Positions 1 through 8,405 are shown, numbered from the stretch's first letter. The stretch is 64,000 nucleotides of DNA from Faecalibacterium prausnitzii (GCA_004558805.1 SFDE01000015.1:1-64000), one strand, 5' to 3'. Numbers and translations are program-made. The notes: generated by a model from the sequence alone, not told the origin.

Positions 1-207
1 CAGGCATTGTATGATAAAGCTCATATTTCTCGTGATATAAAAAATCAGTGTTTTACATGGGCTGGCATAATGTTAGTAGGAGCAGTGTTGTCTTATTTTC
101 TAACACCATATATGGCTATTCCGGCTTTTATTATTTGGCTCGTTTTATTTTTCAAAGAGGTTCACTTTGACACGCACAAAGCATTTGAAAAATATTTATT
201 AAAATAA
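1..207 (+). CDS. C-terminal part of a small membrane protein (truncated by window edge)
   Basis: The frame is open from base 1 to a TAA at 205-207, so the true start lies outside the window or is a weak TTG at 7. The visible part has hydrophobic segments (AGIMLVGAVLSYFL and AIPAFIIWLVLFF) followed by a charged tail ending KYLLK, which suggests one or two membrane helices near the C terminus. I do not recognise the family. The stretch is clearly AT-rich and uses A/T-ending codons, unlike the GC-rich genes that follow, which hints at a different origin. No function is assigned. Confidence 0.5.
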   Translation, partial: QALYDKAHISRDIKNQCFTWAGIMLVGAVLSYFLTPYMAIPAFIIWLVLFFKEVHFDTHKAFEKYLLK

Positions 208-226
208 ATTCCAGTTTACACAGCAA

Positions 227-269
227 GACCCCCGCCTTATGTTCCGGGAAGGAACACAGGGCGGGGGTC
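227..269. terminator. Intrinsic terminator between convergent genes
   Basis: A 10-bp perfect inverted repeat (GACCCCCGCC / GGCGGGGGTC) with an inner GTTCC/GGAAC stem lies between the stop at 207 and the convergent radical SAM stop at 297. The downstream T-run is short on both sides, so it probably serves both genes. Confidence 0.75.
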
Positions 270-296
270 GTTTATTGCTTTGATTCAGATTTCAGC

Positions 297-1727
297 TCAG
301 TCCAGCGGCTGAGAGGGCTTCCAATCCTTATAGTTCTCGTACCGACTCTCGCGGACCTTGTGGTGGGACCACACTTCGTCTGCGGTGGGCTGCCAGTCGG
401 CAGCGTATGCCTTACACTTCTCGCACAGGTGCTCGACGCTTTCCGGGGACTGCAGATCGGTGCTGTGAGCACCGGTCTCGTGGACCATCTTTTCCAGCAG
501 CTCCGGGTTTTCCAGCATGGGGCAGGGACGGAGGTGGTTCTTATTGAAGGGCTGCCCATTGTGGTACGCCATGAACAGAGGGCTGTGGAGGATCTCCAGA
601 ATAGACTGGTCGTGGATATTGGCGTTGGAGTAGTGGATGAACACACAGGGCTCGGCATCGCCGGCAGAGTTGATGTGGAAGTAGTTGCGACCGCCGGCGA
701 TGCAGCCGCCCACGAACTCGCCGTCGTTCTGGAAATCCATGGGGTAGAAGGGGATGTCGCACTCAGAGGAGCGCAGATAGCGGATGCGTTCGATCATGTA
801 CTTGCGCTGCTCCGGGGTGGGCATCAGCTCCGGTGCTGCCTCGTTGCCCACCGGCATGTAGTGGAAGTAGAAGCCAAAGTGTGCGCCCTTGTCACAAAGG
901 AACCGCATGAACGCATCGTTGGTGACCGCCTCGATATTCTGGCGAGTGTAGCAGATGGAGGTACCAAAGAGGATGCCGTACTTCTTGAGCAGGTCCATGG
1001 CGTTCATGACGGCGGCATAGTGTCCTTCGCCGCGGCGGGCGTCGTTGGTCTCCGGGGTACCCTCGATGGACAGCATAAAGGCGATGTTGCCCAGACGCTG
1101 CACTTCCTGACAGAAAGGCTCATCGATGAGGGTGGAGTTGGTGTAGATGGCAAACTCCACATCGTTGTGCTTTTCTGCCAGTTTCAGCACGTCCTTCTTG
1201 CGCACCAGAGGCTCGCCGCCGGTGAGCATATACAGGTACACGCCCAGCTCCTTGCCTTGGGTGACGATCTTGTCCATGTCCTCAAAGCTCAGGTTGTTCT
1301 TGTGACCGTACTCGCCGGCCCAGCAGCCCACGCAGTGCATATTGCAGGCAGAGGTGGGGTCAAACAGGATCAGCCAGGGAATGTTGCACTGGTACTTCAC
1401 ACGGTTTTCCCGGATCATCTTGGTACCCCGGAAGAACGCCTCAAAGCCCAGATTCAGGGCGGTGGTCCGTGCCACATGGGGATCGGTCTGATCCAGCACA
1501 CAGTCGATGAGTCTGGACCACTTGCTGTCCGGATCGGTCAGGATCTTCTTTGCGTGCTCATAGGATTCTTCGCTGTAGGCATTGCCATAGAACTGCTTTG
1601 CCACATCCACCAGCTGGCAGAGGGTCTTCTGACGGTCTTTATCTGCATGGGAAAGCACCACGTCTGCCATCTTGCCAACGGCAGCACGCTGCATTTTATG
1701 AGTCAGATTTTCAATAGAAGTATTCAT
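297..1727 (-). CDS. Radical SAM protein with C-terminal SPASM-like Cys region
   Basis: Radical SAM enzyme of unknown substrate, 476 aa from the chosen start. The CxxxCxxC cluster motif is in SACNMHCVGCWAGEYG, the glycine-rich SAM-binding segment is LTGGEPLVRK, and a Cys-rich C-terminal part (GGCIAGGRNYFHI, EPCVF, RPCPM, HLCEKCKAY) resembles a SPASM/auxiliary-cluster region. About 115 N-terminal residues precede the barrel. The start at 1727 was chosen because GGAGG lies 6-8 nt upstream; an in-frame ATG at 1778 with a weaker AAGGTGG site would add 17 residues. A TetR-type regulator lies directly upstream on the same strand, so it may control this gene, but that is inference. The substrate could be a cofactor, lipid or peptide. 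Confidence 0.85.
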   Translation of the reverse strand: MNTSIENLTHKMQRAAVGKMADVVLSHADKDRQKTLCQLVDVAKQFYGNAYSEESYEHAKKILTDPDSKWSRLIDCVLDQTDPHVARTTALNLGFEAFFRGTKMIRENRVKYQCNIPWLILFDPTSACNMHCVGCWAGEYGHKNNLSFEDMDKIVTQGKELGVYLYMLTGGEPLVRKKDVLKLAEKHNDVEFAIYTNSTLIDEPFCQEVQRLGNIAFMLSIEGTPETNDARRGEGHYAAVMNAMDLLKKYGILFGTSICYTRQNIEAVTNDAFMRFLCDKGAHFGFYFHYMPVGNEAAPELMPTPEQRKYMIERIRYLRSSECDIPFYPMDFQNDGEFVGGCIAGGRNYFHINSAGDAEPCVFIHYSNANIHDQSILEILHSPLFMAYHNGQPFNKNHLRPCPMLENPELLEKMVHETGAHSTDLQSPESVEHLCEKCKAYAADWQPTADEVWSHHKVRESRYENYKDWKPSQPLD

Positions 1728-1818
1728 ATCCTTTTCCTCCGAAAGATTCCTTGGATGCGTTCTCTTTTCTTTGTCCATACTTTACCACCTTACCCCTTTT
1801 GCTGCCATAGGCAGAAAA

Positions 1819-1849
1819 TGCGCTGTGATGTTTTTTACATCACAGCGCA
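1819..1849 (-). terminator. Perfect 12-bp palindrome downstream of the TetR gene
   Basis: TGCGCTGTGATG and CATCACAGCGCA flank a 7-nt loop. On the minus strand the stem is followed by TTTTC, so it can act as terminator of the TetR transcript. It also lies between that gene and the radical SAM start, where a palindrome could be an operator; both readings fit. Confidence 0.6.
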
Positions 1850-1902
1850 CCAGATGATAAATTTTGTCTCTCTTTATAGTAAGGAAAAGGCGGATAACCG
1901 GT

Positions 1903-2484
1903 TCAATCATCCAGCCGCAGGGTGCTCCGGTTGCTGCTGAGCCGGCACAGTGCACGGCGCAGGTCCCCGTGGATCATTTTGCCCAGCCGTTCGGTCATCA
2001 CCGCCGGGTCGGTCTTCATGTCCCGGCGGATCCATTCCAGTACCATACCCACCAGGGCATATTTGTAAAAATCAATGATGAACTGCTTGTCTGCATCCTG
2101 TACCGTGATATCCATGGTCTCCCGGTCTGCAAACTCCTTCAGCATGGGATCCAGCAGCCGGTACAGATACTGCTCCACCTGCTCCCGTCCTACGGAGCGG
2201 TAGACGTTCAGCACCAGGGTCCGGTTTGCCTGCACCTGCTGCAGAATATCCTGAAACGCCTCGGTCCATGTATCAAAACTGCGGCGTCCCTCCATCACCT
2301 TTATTGCGTCCTCCGTCAGGATCCAGTCCACCAGATCGTAGATGTCCTTAAAGTGATAGTAAAAGGTCATGCGGTTGACGCCGCAGTCCTCGGTAATATC
2401 GTTGATCGTGATCTTGTTGAGGGGCTTCTGGTTCAGCAGCTTCTTCAGGGAAGCTTCCAGCGCCCGCTTGGTTGTCTGTGACAC
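1903..2484 (-). CDS. TetR/AcrR-family transcriptional regulator (DhaS-like)
   Basis: DNA-binding regulator of about 193 aa. The N-terminal helix-turn-helix covers roughly residues 15-50 (KITINDITEDCGVNRMTFYY) and is followed by HFKDIYDLVDWI, the usual TetR pattern. The C-terminal half resembles the TetR_C domain of dihydroxyacetone-kinase regulators (DhaS/YvdT type), where it senses ligands or partner proteins. A GTG start at 2484 is preferred because AAAGGA sits about 8 nt upstream; the ATG at 2493 leaves no spacing to that site. The most likely targets are its own gene and the radical SAM gene downstream. No dihydroxyacetone kinase gene is in the window, so the ligand is unknown. Confidence 0.85.
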   Translation of the reverse strand: MSQTTKRALEASLKKLLNQKPLNKITINDITEDCGVNRMTFYYHFKDIYDLVDWILTEDAIKVMEGRRSFDTWTEAFQDILQQVQANRTLVLNVYRSVGREQVEQYLYRLLDPMLKEFADRETMDITVQDADKQFIIDFYKYALVGMVLEWIRRDMKTDPAVMTERLGKMIHGDLRRALCRLSSNRSTLRLDD

Positions 2485-2560
2485 AAAAACCATCCTTTCC
2501 CGGCGGTGCTCCCACCTGCCGTCTGCAGTGATGTCCGTGAGAAGATCCCTCCATGTTCCT

Positions 2561-2590
2561 ATTTTACCGCAGATCCACGAACTTTTTCAA
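2561..2590 (-). promoter_or_regulatory. Predicted promoter of the TetR gene
   Basis: Minus strand TTGAAA, 18-bp spacer, TAAAAT, about 75 nt before the regulator start. Confidence 0.5.
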
Positions 2591-2762
2591 GGCTTAATTT
2601 TGGACAGTTTCTGAATTTTTCATGCACTTTCTCCGGCGGCTGCCGCAAAGCATCCCTGTTTTTTTGTAGAAGTCGCCATACATTTTTTGTCTTTTTATCA
2701 TTTCTGCCCCGCCCCGTGGTTCCCTTTTCCCCGGTCTCCGGGACAAAAAAGCTGCAAGGCAC

Positions 2763-2791
2763 TTGATTTTATCCCCGCCGATGCTTAGAAT
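2763..2791 (+). promoter_or_regulatory. Predicted promoter of the proline cluster
   Basis: TTGATT, 17-bp spacer, TAGAAT, about 75 nt before the proC start. The rest of 2494-2864 is non-coding and T-rich, with no other element I can name. Confidence 0.5.
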
Positions 2792-2864
2792 GGATGGAGA
2801 CAGAGCAGCGATACCGGCATCCGTCCGGTGCCGGAAGGTTGCCGCTGCAAGGGAGGGTATTATT

Positions 2865-3621
2865 ATGATGGAAACCATCGGATTTCTGGGCTGCGGCAAC
2901 ATGGGCGGAGCCATTGCCCGCGCCGTGTGCAAAACAGCAGACCCTGAAAAGGTATATCTCGCCAACCGTACCGCTGCCAAGGCAGAGGCACTTGCCGCCG
3001 AGCTGGGCTGCAAGACTGCCACCAATGCTCAGGTAGGCACTGCTGGAGCCGCTCAAATTCATCTTTGACGAGCGGAGCGACCGCTTTGTGCTGTGCAGCA
3101 TGGCAGCCGGACTGTCCATCGCCCGCATTCAGGAAATGGCAGGCGAGGACTTCCCGGTGATCCGCATCATGCCCAACACCCCTGCCTCGGTGGGAGAGGG
3201 CATGATCCAGTACTGCTCCAGCAACGTCACCGCCGAGGAAGAGCAGGAGTTCTGCCGCCTGATGGCAAAGGCAGGACGTCTGGACCCGGTGCCGGAGTCC
3301 TTGATGGACGCCGCCAGCTGCGTGTCCGGCTGCGGTCCTGCCTGGGTCTACCAGTTCATCGAGGCGCTTGCCGACGGCGGTGTGGCATGCGGTCTGCCCC
3401 GTGCCAAGGCACAGGAATATGCTGCCCAGACCCTGCTGGGCAGCGCCCGGCTGGTGCTGGAAAGCGGTATGCACCCCGGTGCCCTGAAGGACGCCGTGTG
3501 CAGCCCCGGCGGCAGCACCATCCAGGGCGTCCGTGTGCTGGAAGAAAAGGGTCTGCGGGGAGCTGTGATGGACGCTGTCATCGCCGCCTACAATAAAACA
3601 AAGGAAATGGGAAAGGGTTAA
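2865..3621 (+). pseudogene. proC: Pyrroline-5-carboxylate reductase, disrupted by internal deletion and frameshift
   Basis: ProC makes the last step of proline synthesis, reducing pyrroline-5-carboxylate with NAD(P)H. The first 56 codons encode the Rossmann start (TIGFLGCGNMGGAIARAV) and are in one frame; they then run into a TGA at 3066-3068. From about 3040 the match continues in another frame (LLEPLKFIFDERSD, then the conserved SMAAGLSI, IMPNTPASVGEG and CSPGGSTI) to the stop at 3621. Compared with the family's usual 265-270 aa, roughly 16-18 residues around 3033-3040 are missing, including the strand with the conserved VKPQ segment. GGGAGGG precedes the start. The downstream part could only be made by re-initiation. 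An assembly error is the main alternative. Confidence 0.85.
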
Positions 3622-3628
3622 TATTACT

Positions 3629-4414
3629 ATGCGCATCGTTGTGAAAGTGGGTACTTCCACCCTCGCCTACCCCACGGGGCGGCTGAACATCCGCCATGCG
3701 GAGGAGCTGGTGAAGGTGCTGAGCGATTTGAAAAACGAGGGGCATCAGGTGATCCTGGTGTCCTCCGGTGCCATCGGCATGGGTGTGGGTAAGCTGTCGC
3801 TGCCGGCACGCCCCAAGGACACCACCACCAAGCAGGCGTGCGCCGCTGTGGGACAGTGTGAGCTGATGTACACCTACGACCGCCTGTTTGCCGAATACAA
3901 TCACACGGTTGCGCAGATCCTGCTTACCGGCGTGGATGTGGAGCACACCGAGCGGCGGGTAAACTTCCAGAACACCCTTTCCCGGCTGCTGGAGATGGGG
4001 GCGCTGCCCATCATCAACGAAAACGACACGGTGGCAACGGATGAGATCACCTCCATCGGTGACAACGACACCCTTGCCGCCATCGTTGCCTGCTGCGCCA
4101 AGGCAGACCTGCTGGTGCTGCTCAGCGACATTGACGGTCTGTACACCGCCAACCCCCACACCCACACGGATGCCCGGCTGATCCCTCTGGTGGAGGAGAT
4201 CACCCCGGAGGTGATGGCGCTTGCTGACGGCGCCGGTTCTGCCCTTGGCACCGGCGGCATGACCACCAAGCTCCGTGCCGCCCGCATGGTCACCGGCAGC
4301 GGGGCGGATATGGTCATCGCCAACGGTTCCCATCCCCATCTGCTCTACGACATCGCCGCCGGTGTCCCCGTGGGCACCCGCTTTAAAGCACAGAAACAGC
4401 CCAAGGAGGTTTGA
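3629..4414 (+). CDS. proB: Glutamate 5-kinase, short form
   Basis: Phosphorylates glutamate to glutamyl 5-phosphate, the first committed step of proline synthesis. The 261-aa protein is one amino-acid-kinase domain: KVGTSTL at the N terminus (phosphate/ATP contact), [11 protein letters not shown] near residue 50, [13 protein letters not shown] (substrate loop) near 130, and [14 protein letters not shown] near 210. The C-terminal PUA domain of the E. coli enzyme is absent, as in several Firmicutes. It starts 7 nt after the proC reading frame, and proA follows immediately, so the three were one operon. Feedback inhibition by proline is usual in the family but not visible here. Confidence 0.95.
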   Translation: MRIVVKVGTSTLAYPTGRLNIRHAEELVKVLSDLKNEGHQVILVSSGAIGMGVGKLSLPARPKDTTTKQACAAVGQCELMYTYDRLFAEYNHTVAQILLTGVDVEHTERRVNFQNTLSRLLEMGALPIINENDTVATDEITSIGDNDTLAAIVACCAKADLLVLLSDIDGLYTANPHTHTDARLIPLVEEITPEVMALADGAGSALGTGGMTTKLRAARMVTGSGADMVIANGSHPHLLYDIAAGVPVGTRFKAQKQPKEV

Positions 4415-4416
4415 CC

Positions 4417-5679
4417 ATGACCACACAACAGATTCTGGAAGCGGCACGCACCGCTAAAAGCGCCCTCGCCCTTGCCTCCGGTGAGACCCGGCAGCAGGCG
4501 CTGCTGGGCATGGCAGACGCCCTGTGTGACCCGGAGCAGATCCGGGAGATCCTTGCCGCCAACGCTCAGGACATGGAAGCGGCAAAGGGGCATATCACTA
4601 ATGTGATGCTGGACCGCCTTGCCCTGACCCCGGAGCGGATCCATGCCATGGCGCAGGGCATCCGGGAAGTAGCCGCCCTGCCGGACCCGGTGGGCAGAGT
4701 GCTGGACCGGGTGGAGCGTCCCAACGGACTGGTGATCGAAAAGACCGCCGTGCCCATGGGCGTCATTGCCATCATCTATGAGAGCCGCCCCAACGTCACC
4801 AGTGACGCCGCCGCCCTTGCCCTGAAAAGCGGCAACGCCTGCATCCTGCGCTGCGGCAAAGAGGCGTGGCGCAGTGCCAACGCCATCGTTGCCGCCCTGC
4901 GGCAGGGCATCCGCACCAGCGGTCTGCCGGAGACGGCGGTCTGCCTCATCGAGGACACCACCCACGCCTCTGCCAACGCCCTGATGACCGCCGTGGGCTA
5001 CGTGGACCTGCTGATCCCCCGGGGCGGTGCGGGACTGATCCGTGCCTGCGTGGAAAACGCCAAGGTGCCCTGCATCCAGACCGGCACCGGCATCTGCCAC
5101 ATCTTTGTGGATGACACCGCCGATCAGGATAAGGCGCTGAATATCATCGAAAACGCCAAGGCAAGCCGCCCCAGCGTCTGCAACGCCGAGGAGGTCTGCC
5201 TTGTCCACGCCGCCATTGCCCCGGAGTTTCTGCCCAGGCTGGCGCAGCGTCTGGGCGCAGACCGTGCCGCCCGGGGACTGCAGCCGGTGGAGCTGCGGCT
5301 GGACCCGGCTGCTGCAACCCTGATCCCCGGCACCCCCGCCGGACCCCGGGACTTTGACACCGAGTTTCTGGATTACATCCTGGCGGTCCGGGTGGTGGAC
5401 AGCGTAGAAGAGGCGGTCCGCCACATTGCCGCCCACTCCACCGGTCACAGCGAGGCGATCCTGACCCAGACCCCCGCCCACGCCGACCTGTTTACCGCAG
5501 CGGTGGACAGCGCCGCCGTGTACGTCAACTGCTCCACCCGCTTTACGGACGGCGGCGAGTTCGGTCTGGGCTGCGAGATGGGCATTTCTACCCAGAAGCT
5601 CCACGCTCGGGGTCCCATGGGTCTTGCGGAACTGTGCAGCTATAAGTACATCATCCAGGGCAGCGGACAGATCCGCTGA
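4417..5679 (+). CDS. proA: Glutamate-5-semialdehyde dehydrogenase (gamma-glutamyl phosphate reductase)
   Basis: NADPH-dependent reduction of glutamyl 5-phosphate to glutamate semialdehyde, the second proline step. The 420-aa product has the family signature: [17 protein letters not shown] near residue 110, [15 protein letters not shown] near 140, and the catalytic cysteine region [14 protein letters not shown] near 255. The ATG at 4417 has AAGGAGG 7 nt upstream; a TTG at 4411 is in frame but too close to it. The start lies 2 nt after the proB stop, consistent with translational coupling. A strong terminator closes the operon. Confidence 0.95.
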   Translation: MTTQQILEAARTAKSALALASGETRQQALLGMADALCDPEQIREILAANAQDMEAAKGHITNVMLDRLALTPERIHAMAQGIREVAALPDPVGRVLDRVERPNGLVIEKTAVPMGVIAIIYESRPNVTSDAAALALKSGNACILRCGKEAWRSANAIVAALRQGIRTSGLPETAVCLIEDTTHASANALMTAVGYVDLLIPRGGAGLIRACVENAKVPCIQTGTGICHIFVDDTADQDKALNIIENAKASRPSVCNAEEVCLVHAAIAPEFLPRLAQRLGADRAARGLQPVELRLDPAAATLIPGTPAGPRDFDTEFLDYILAVRVVDSVEEAVRHIAAHSTGHSEAILTQTPAHADLFTAAVDSAAVYVNCSTRFTDGGEFGLGCEMGISTQKLHARGPMGLAELCSYKYIIQGSGQIR

Positions 5680-5718
5680 TCATCACCCTACGGAGTTTAT
5701 CTGAAAAGTTTTTCCTCT

Positions 5719-5754
5719 GCAGGTCGGCATTCTGTACGCCGACCTGCATTTTTT
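5719..5754 (+). terminator. Intrinsic terminator of the proBA operon
   Basis: GCAGGTCGGC / GCCGACCTGC perfect 10-bp stem, 9-nt loop, then ATTTTTT. Confidence 0.9.
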
Positions 5755-5927
5755 GTTCACGTTGGATGGACGGTTTTTTCATTGTATACAATTCCTGAGC
5801 ATTGTTTTCACTTTTTGGCTGTAAAATTCCGAATTGTGTGGATGTTTGTATCCCAATCCTAGACATTTGCCACAAATAAATAGTCGTACTTTCCCCATTT
5901 TTTCTTGCAAATTTTGCAAAATAACCC

Positions 5928-5956
5928 TTGACATCCTGTTTTTCACGTTGTAAAAC
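5928..5956 (+). promoter_or_regulatory. Predicted promoter upstream of the MGS-like gene
   Basis: TTGACA at 5928, 17-bp spacer, TAAAAC; a TATAGT lies 6 nt further on. The surrounding 5755-6057 stretch is AT-rich and otherwise empty. Confidence 0.5.
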
Positions 5957-6057
5957 TATAGTGGAAGCTATGATATCGATTTCACTTCGTTTCACTTAGA
6001 ATTTTCATTCTTGTCCGCCTCCCACAACACTATATTGAGGACAAAGGAGAGAGCGTT

Positions 6058-6504
6058 ATGACCATTGCCATTCTTGCACACGATTCCCGCAAAGAACTTG
6101 CGCTGCAGTTCTGTACTGCTTACAGTGCCATTTTGTCCAAAAACACTGTCATTGCCACCGGTACCACCGGACGGCTGCTGGCGCAGACCACCGGTCTGCC
6201 CGTGCATTGCTATCTCTCCGGTCGTCTGGGCGGTATCCAGCAGATCACTTCCCGGGTCGCCTGCGATGAGGTGGATCTGGTGCTTTTCTTCCGGGATCCT
6301 CTCAAGGCAGACTCTGCCAGCATCACCGAACAGAACCTGCTGCGTCTGTGCGATATGCACAGTGTCCCCATCGCCACCAACATTGCCACCGCCGAGGTGC
6401 TGCTGCGGGGCATGGATCAGGGGGATCTGGATTACCGGGAAGGGATGCGTCCTGCTATTGTGGAACCGGTACCTCCCGTGGAGCGCCTTGCCGTTGTTTG
6501 CTGA
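6058..6504 (+). CDS. Methylglyoxal-synthase-like protein, catalytic residues not conserved
   Basis: The 148-aa length and sequence match methylglyoxal synthase, which turns dihydroxyacetone phosphate into methylglyoxal: AILAHDSRK near residue 4, ATGTTG at 33-38 (phosphate site), SGRLGG at 54-59, FFRDPL at 78-82 and IATNIATAEVL at 105-115. Aligned by eye to E. coli MgsA, the catalytic base Asp71 (GGDQQ) is Ile60, His98 is Ala87 and Asp101 is Thr90; His19, Asp20, Lys23 and Asp91 equivalents remain. The phosphate-binding fold is therefore kept but the classic active site is not. It may be inactive, a phosphometabolite sensor, or have another activity. GGAGAG precedes the ATG. It stands alone between a promoter and a terminator. 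Confidence 0.85.
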   Translation: MTIAILAHDSRKELALQFCTAYSAILSKNTVIATGTTGRLLAQTTGLPVHCYLSGRLGGIQQITSRVACDEVDLVLFFRDPLKADSASITEQNLLRLCDMHSVPIATNIATAEVLLRGMDQGDLDYREGMRPAIVEPVPPVERLAVVC

Positions 6505-6524
6505 GTTTTTGTGTATAGAGGGAA

Positions 6525-6563
6525 AATGGACCGCTGCAAATTGGATGCAACGGTCCATTCTGT
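6525..6563 (+). terminator. Intrinsic terminator after the MGS-like gene
   Basis: AATGGACCG / CGGTCCATT stem with TGCA/TGCA inside, then CTGTTTGTC. Its core resembles the terminator at 56872-56908. Confidence 0.7.
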
Positions 6564-6590
6564 TTGTCGGAGCATCTTGCAGCAAAGATG

Positions 6591-6618
6591 CCGGTTTTAT
6601 TCTTAAAACCGGGTTGTT
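6591..6618 (+). terminator. Second hairpin downstream of the MGS-like gene
   Basis: CCGGTTTT / AAAACCGG palindrome followed by GTTGTTTTG; possible back-up terminator. Confidence 0.45.
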
Positions 6619-6722
6619 TTGTCCTATTTATTCCGCCCCGACTGTGATATTCTTATAGAACAGTCCCCATAGGCTGTGCAGGGGACCCTTTGTCCCCCAT
6701 CATCTCCACAGGAGGATCCTTC

Positions 6723-7901
6723 ATGTTCCAGCTTTTGCTTCCCATCATTTACCTTGCCTTTATCAGCCTTGGTCTGCCGGACTCCCTGCTGGGTTCCGCC
6801 TGGCCTTCCATGTATCTTCAGCTGTCAGTGCCGGTATCCTATGCCGGGGTACTCTCCATGATCATCTCTCTGGGCACCATCGTTTCCAGCCTGAACAGCG
6901 ACCGCCTCACCCGGCGTCTGGGCACCGGCAGGGTCACTGCCCTCAGCGTGGGACTTACCGCCGCCGCCCTGCTGGGCTTTTCGGTGTCCCCCAGTTTCGG
7001 TGCCCTCTGCCTGTGGGCGGTGCCCTACGGTCTGGGTGCCGGCAGCGTGGATGCCGCCCTCAACAACTATGTGGCGCTGCACTACAAGAGCTGCCACATG
7101 AGCTGGCTCCACTGCATGTGGGGTGTGGGCACCACGGTAGGTCCCGTAGTGATGGGCGCAGCGCTGTCCGGCGGCATGAGCTGGCATGCTGGCTACCGCT
7201 TTATTGCCCTGTTCCAGATAGCACTGAGCGCCGTGCTGTTTTGCAGCCTGCCCCTGTGGGGGAGCCGCCCCGGCAGCAGCCCGGACACCGACCCGGAACC
7301 TCGACCGCTGCGCCTGCCGCAGGTGGTCGCCCTGCCCGGCGCAAAGGAGGTCATGCTCTGCTTTTTCTGCTACTGCGGGCTGGAGACCACCGCCGGGCTT
7401 TGGGCAAGCAGCTATCTCACCCTGAGCCGGGGAGTGTCCCCCCACACCGCCGCCGGTTTTGCCAGCCTGTTCTACATCGGCATCACCGCCGGGCGGGCAG
7501 CAAGCGGCTTTCTGACCTTGAAATTCAACGATACCCAGATGATCCGGCTGGGGCAGTGGATCCTGGGGGCAGGCATTCTTGCCCTGCTGCTGCCCGGTCC
7601 CCCGGTCCTTGCTCTTGCAGGGCTGATCCTTGCCGGGCTGGGCTGTGCTCCCATCTATCCCAGCATCGTCCACTCCACCCCGGACCACTTTGGGGCGGAA
7701 CGTTCTCAGGCAGTCATTGGCATCCAGATGGCGACCGCCTATGTGGGCAATCTGGCTATGCCGCCTTTGTTCGGGCTGCTGGCAGACCGGGTCTCTCCCG
7801 CCCTGTACCCCCTTTTCCTGCTGGCGCTGCTGGTACCTATGGCGGTGATGCACCGGCAGCTGGTGCACAAGACCGCCCGGGACCGGGTCCCGACGGTCTG
7901 A
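6723..7901 (+). CDS. MFS transporter
   Basis: Integral membrane permease of 392 aa with about twelve hydrophobic segments and a more polar central stretch around residues 178-195 (GSRPGSSPDTDPEPRP). The N-terminal LPDSLLGSAWPSMY and the loop SDRLTRRLGTGRV are typical of the major facilitator superfamily and closest in feel to the FucP/sugar-permease-like branch of Firmicutes. The ATG at 6723 has AGGAGG 7 nt upstream. The gene is monocistronic, closed by a terminator shared with the convergent PH-domain gene. The substrate cannot be told from sequence. Confidence 0.85.
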   Translation: MFQLLLPIIYLAFISLGLPDSLLGSAWPSMYLQLSVPVSYAGVLSMIISLGTIVSSLNSDRLTRRLGTGRVTALSVGLTAAALLGFSVSPSFGALCLWAVPYGLGAGSVDAALNNYVALHYKSCHMSWLHCMWGVGTTVGPVVMGAALSGGMSWHAGYRFIALFQIALSAVLFCSLPLWGSRPGSSPDTDPEPRPLRLPQVVALPGAKEVMLCFFCYCGLETTAGLWASSYLTLSRGVSPHTAAGFASLFYIGITAGRAASGFLTLKFNDTQMIRLGQWILGAGILALLLPGPPVLALAGLILAGLGCAPIYPSIVHSTPDHFGAERSQAVIGIQMATAYVGNLAMPPLFGLLADRVSPALYPLFLLALLVPMAVMHRQLVHKTARDRVPTV

Positions 7902-7912
7902 TTTCCGGACGA

Positions 7913-7958
7913 AAAACACCCCCTGCCCCGGTCTTTGCCCCGGAGCAGGGGGTGTTTT
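7913..7958. terminator. Bidirectional intrinsic terminator
   Basis: 14-bp perfect stem AAAACACCCCCTGC / GCAGGGGGTGTTTT between convergent genes, with an inner CCCGG/CCGGG pair. Confidence 0.9.
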
Positions 7959-7964
7959 ATGCGG

Positions 7965-8342
7965 TCACAGGATGCAGCGGCTGATGGCGTTGGCGACCCG
8001 GAACAGATCCTCCTGCCCGATAAAGCCAAACTTTGTCTCATGTCCGTCCGCAAAGCAGATGGTCATCTCCGAAGTCTGCAGCGGGTCCCCGAAGCCTGCC
8101 GTCTTGATGCCAAAGTGCTGCACCTTGCGGTAGGGCAGCACAAAGATCTCCTGCTTTGTGCCGGTGACCCCCTGCATATCCACGGCGATGATCCGATGGG
8201 AGGTGAACACCACCTGATCCCGCACGGTTTTGTATGCCCCCACCACCTGCTCGCCGTCCAAAAGCAGCATGCGGGCGTTTTTGCAGACGTCCTTTTCCTG
8301 TATGCGCATAAGGTTCTGCATGGGCTTATCCCGGAAATCCAT
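7965..8342 (-). CDS. PH-domain (bacterial pleckstrin-homology-like) protein
   Basis: A 125-aa soluble protein. The central part, LLLDGEQVVGAYKTVRDQVVFTSHRIIAVD, then KQEIFVLPYRKVQHFGIKTAG, is the pattern of the bacterial PH domain (bPH_1, YvbH-like), a beta-barrel fold that usually forms oligomers. These proteins are of unknown role and are often stress- or membrane-linked. AAGGAG lies 8 nt before the ATG, and a good promoter is upstream. No functional partner is visible nearby. Confidence 0.8.
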   Translation of the reverse strand: MDFRDKPMQNLMRIQEKDVCKNARMLLLDGEQVVGAYKTVRDQVVFTSHRIIAVDMQGVTGTKQEIFVLPYRKVQHFGIKTAGFGDPLQTSEMTICFADGHETKFGFIGQEDLFRVANAISRCIL

Positions 8343-8376
8343 CCATCTGTTCTCCTTTCTGTAGTAAGCTGCCTTT

Positions 8377-8405
8377 ATTGTAGCATTCCCCCGGGGTTTT
8401 TACAA
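8377..8405 (-). promoter_or_regulatory. Predicted promoter of the PH-domain gene
   Basis: Minus strand TTGTAA, 17-bp spacer, TACAAT, about 30 nt before the start codon. Confidence 0.6.

Noticed and set aside
1819-1849. CRP/FNR-type binding site
   Set aside because: TGTGA and TCACA are present but 11 bp apart, not 6, and the arms extend as a terminator-like stem.
4345-5604. A 419-aa open frame on the minus strand opposite proA
   Set aside because: It mirrors proA codons; His/Gly/Gln-rich with no family resemblance.
5651-5995. 114-aa minus-strand frame over the proA 3' end and intergenic DNA
   Set aside because: It crosses a strong terminator and a promoter and has no ribosome site.
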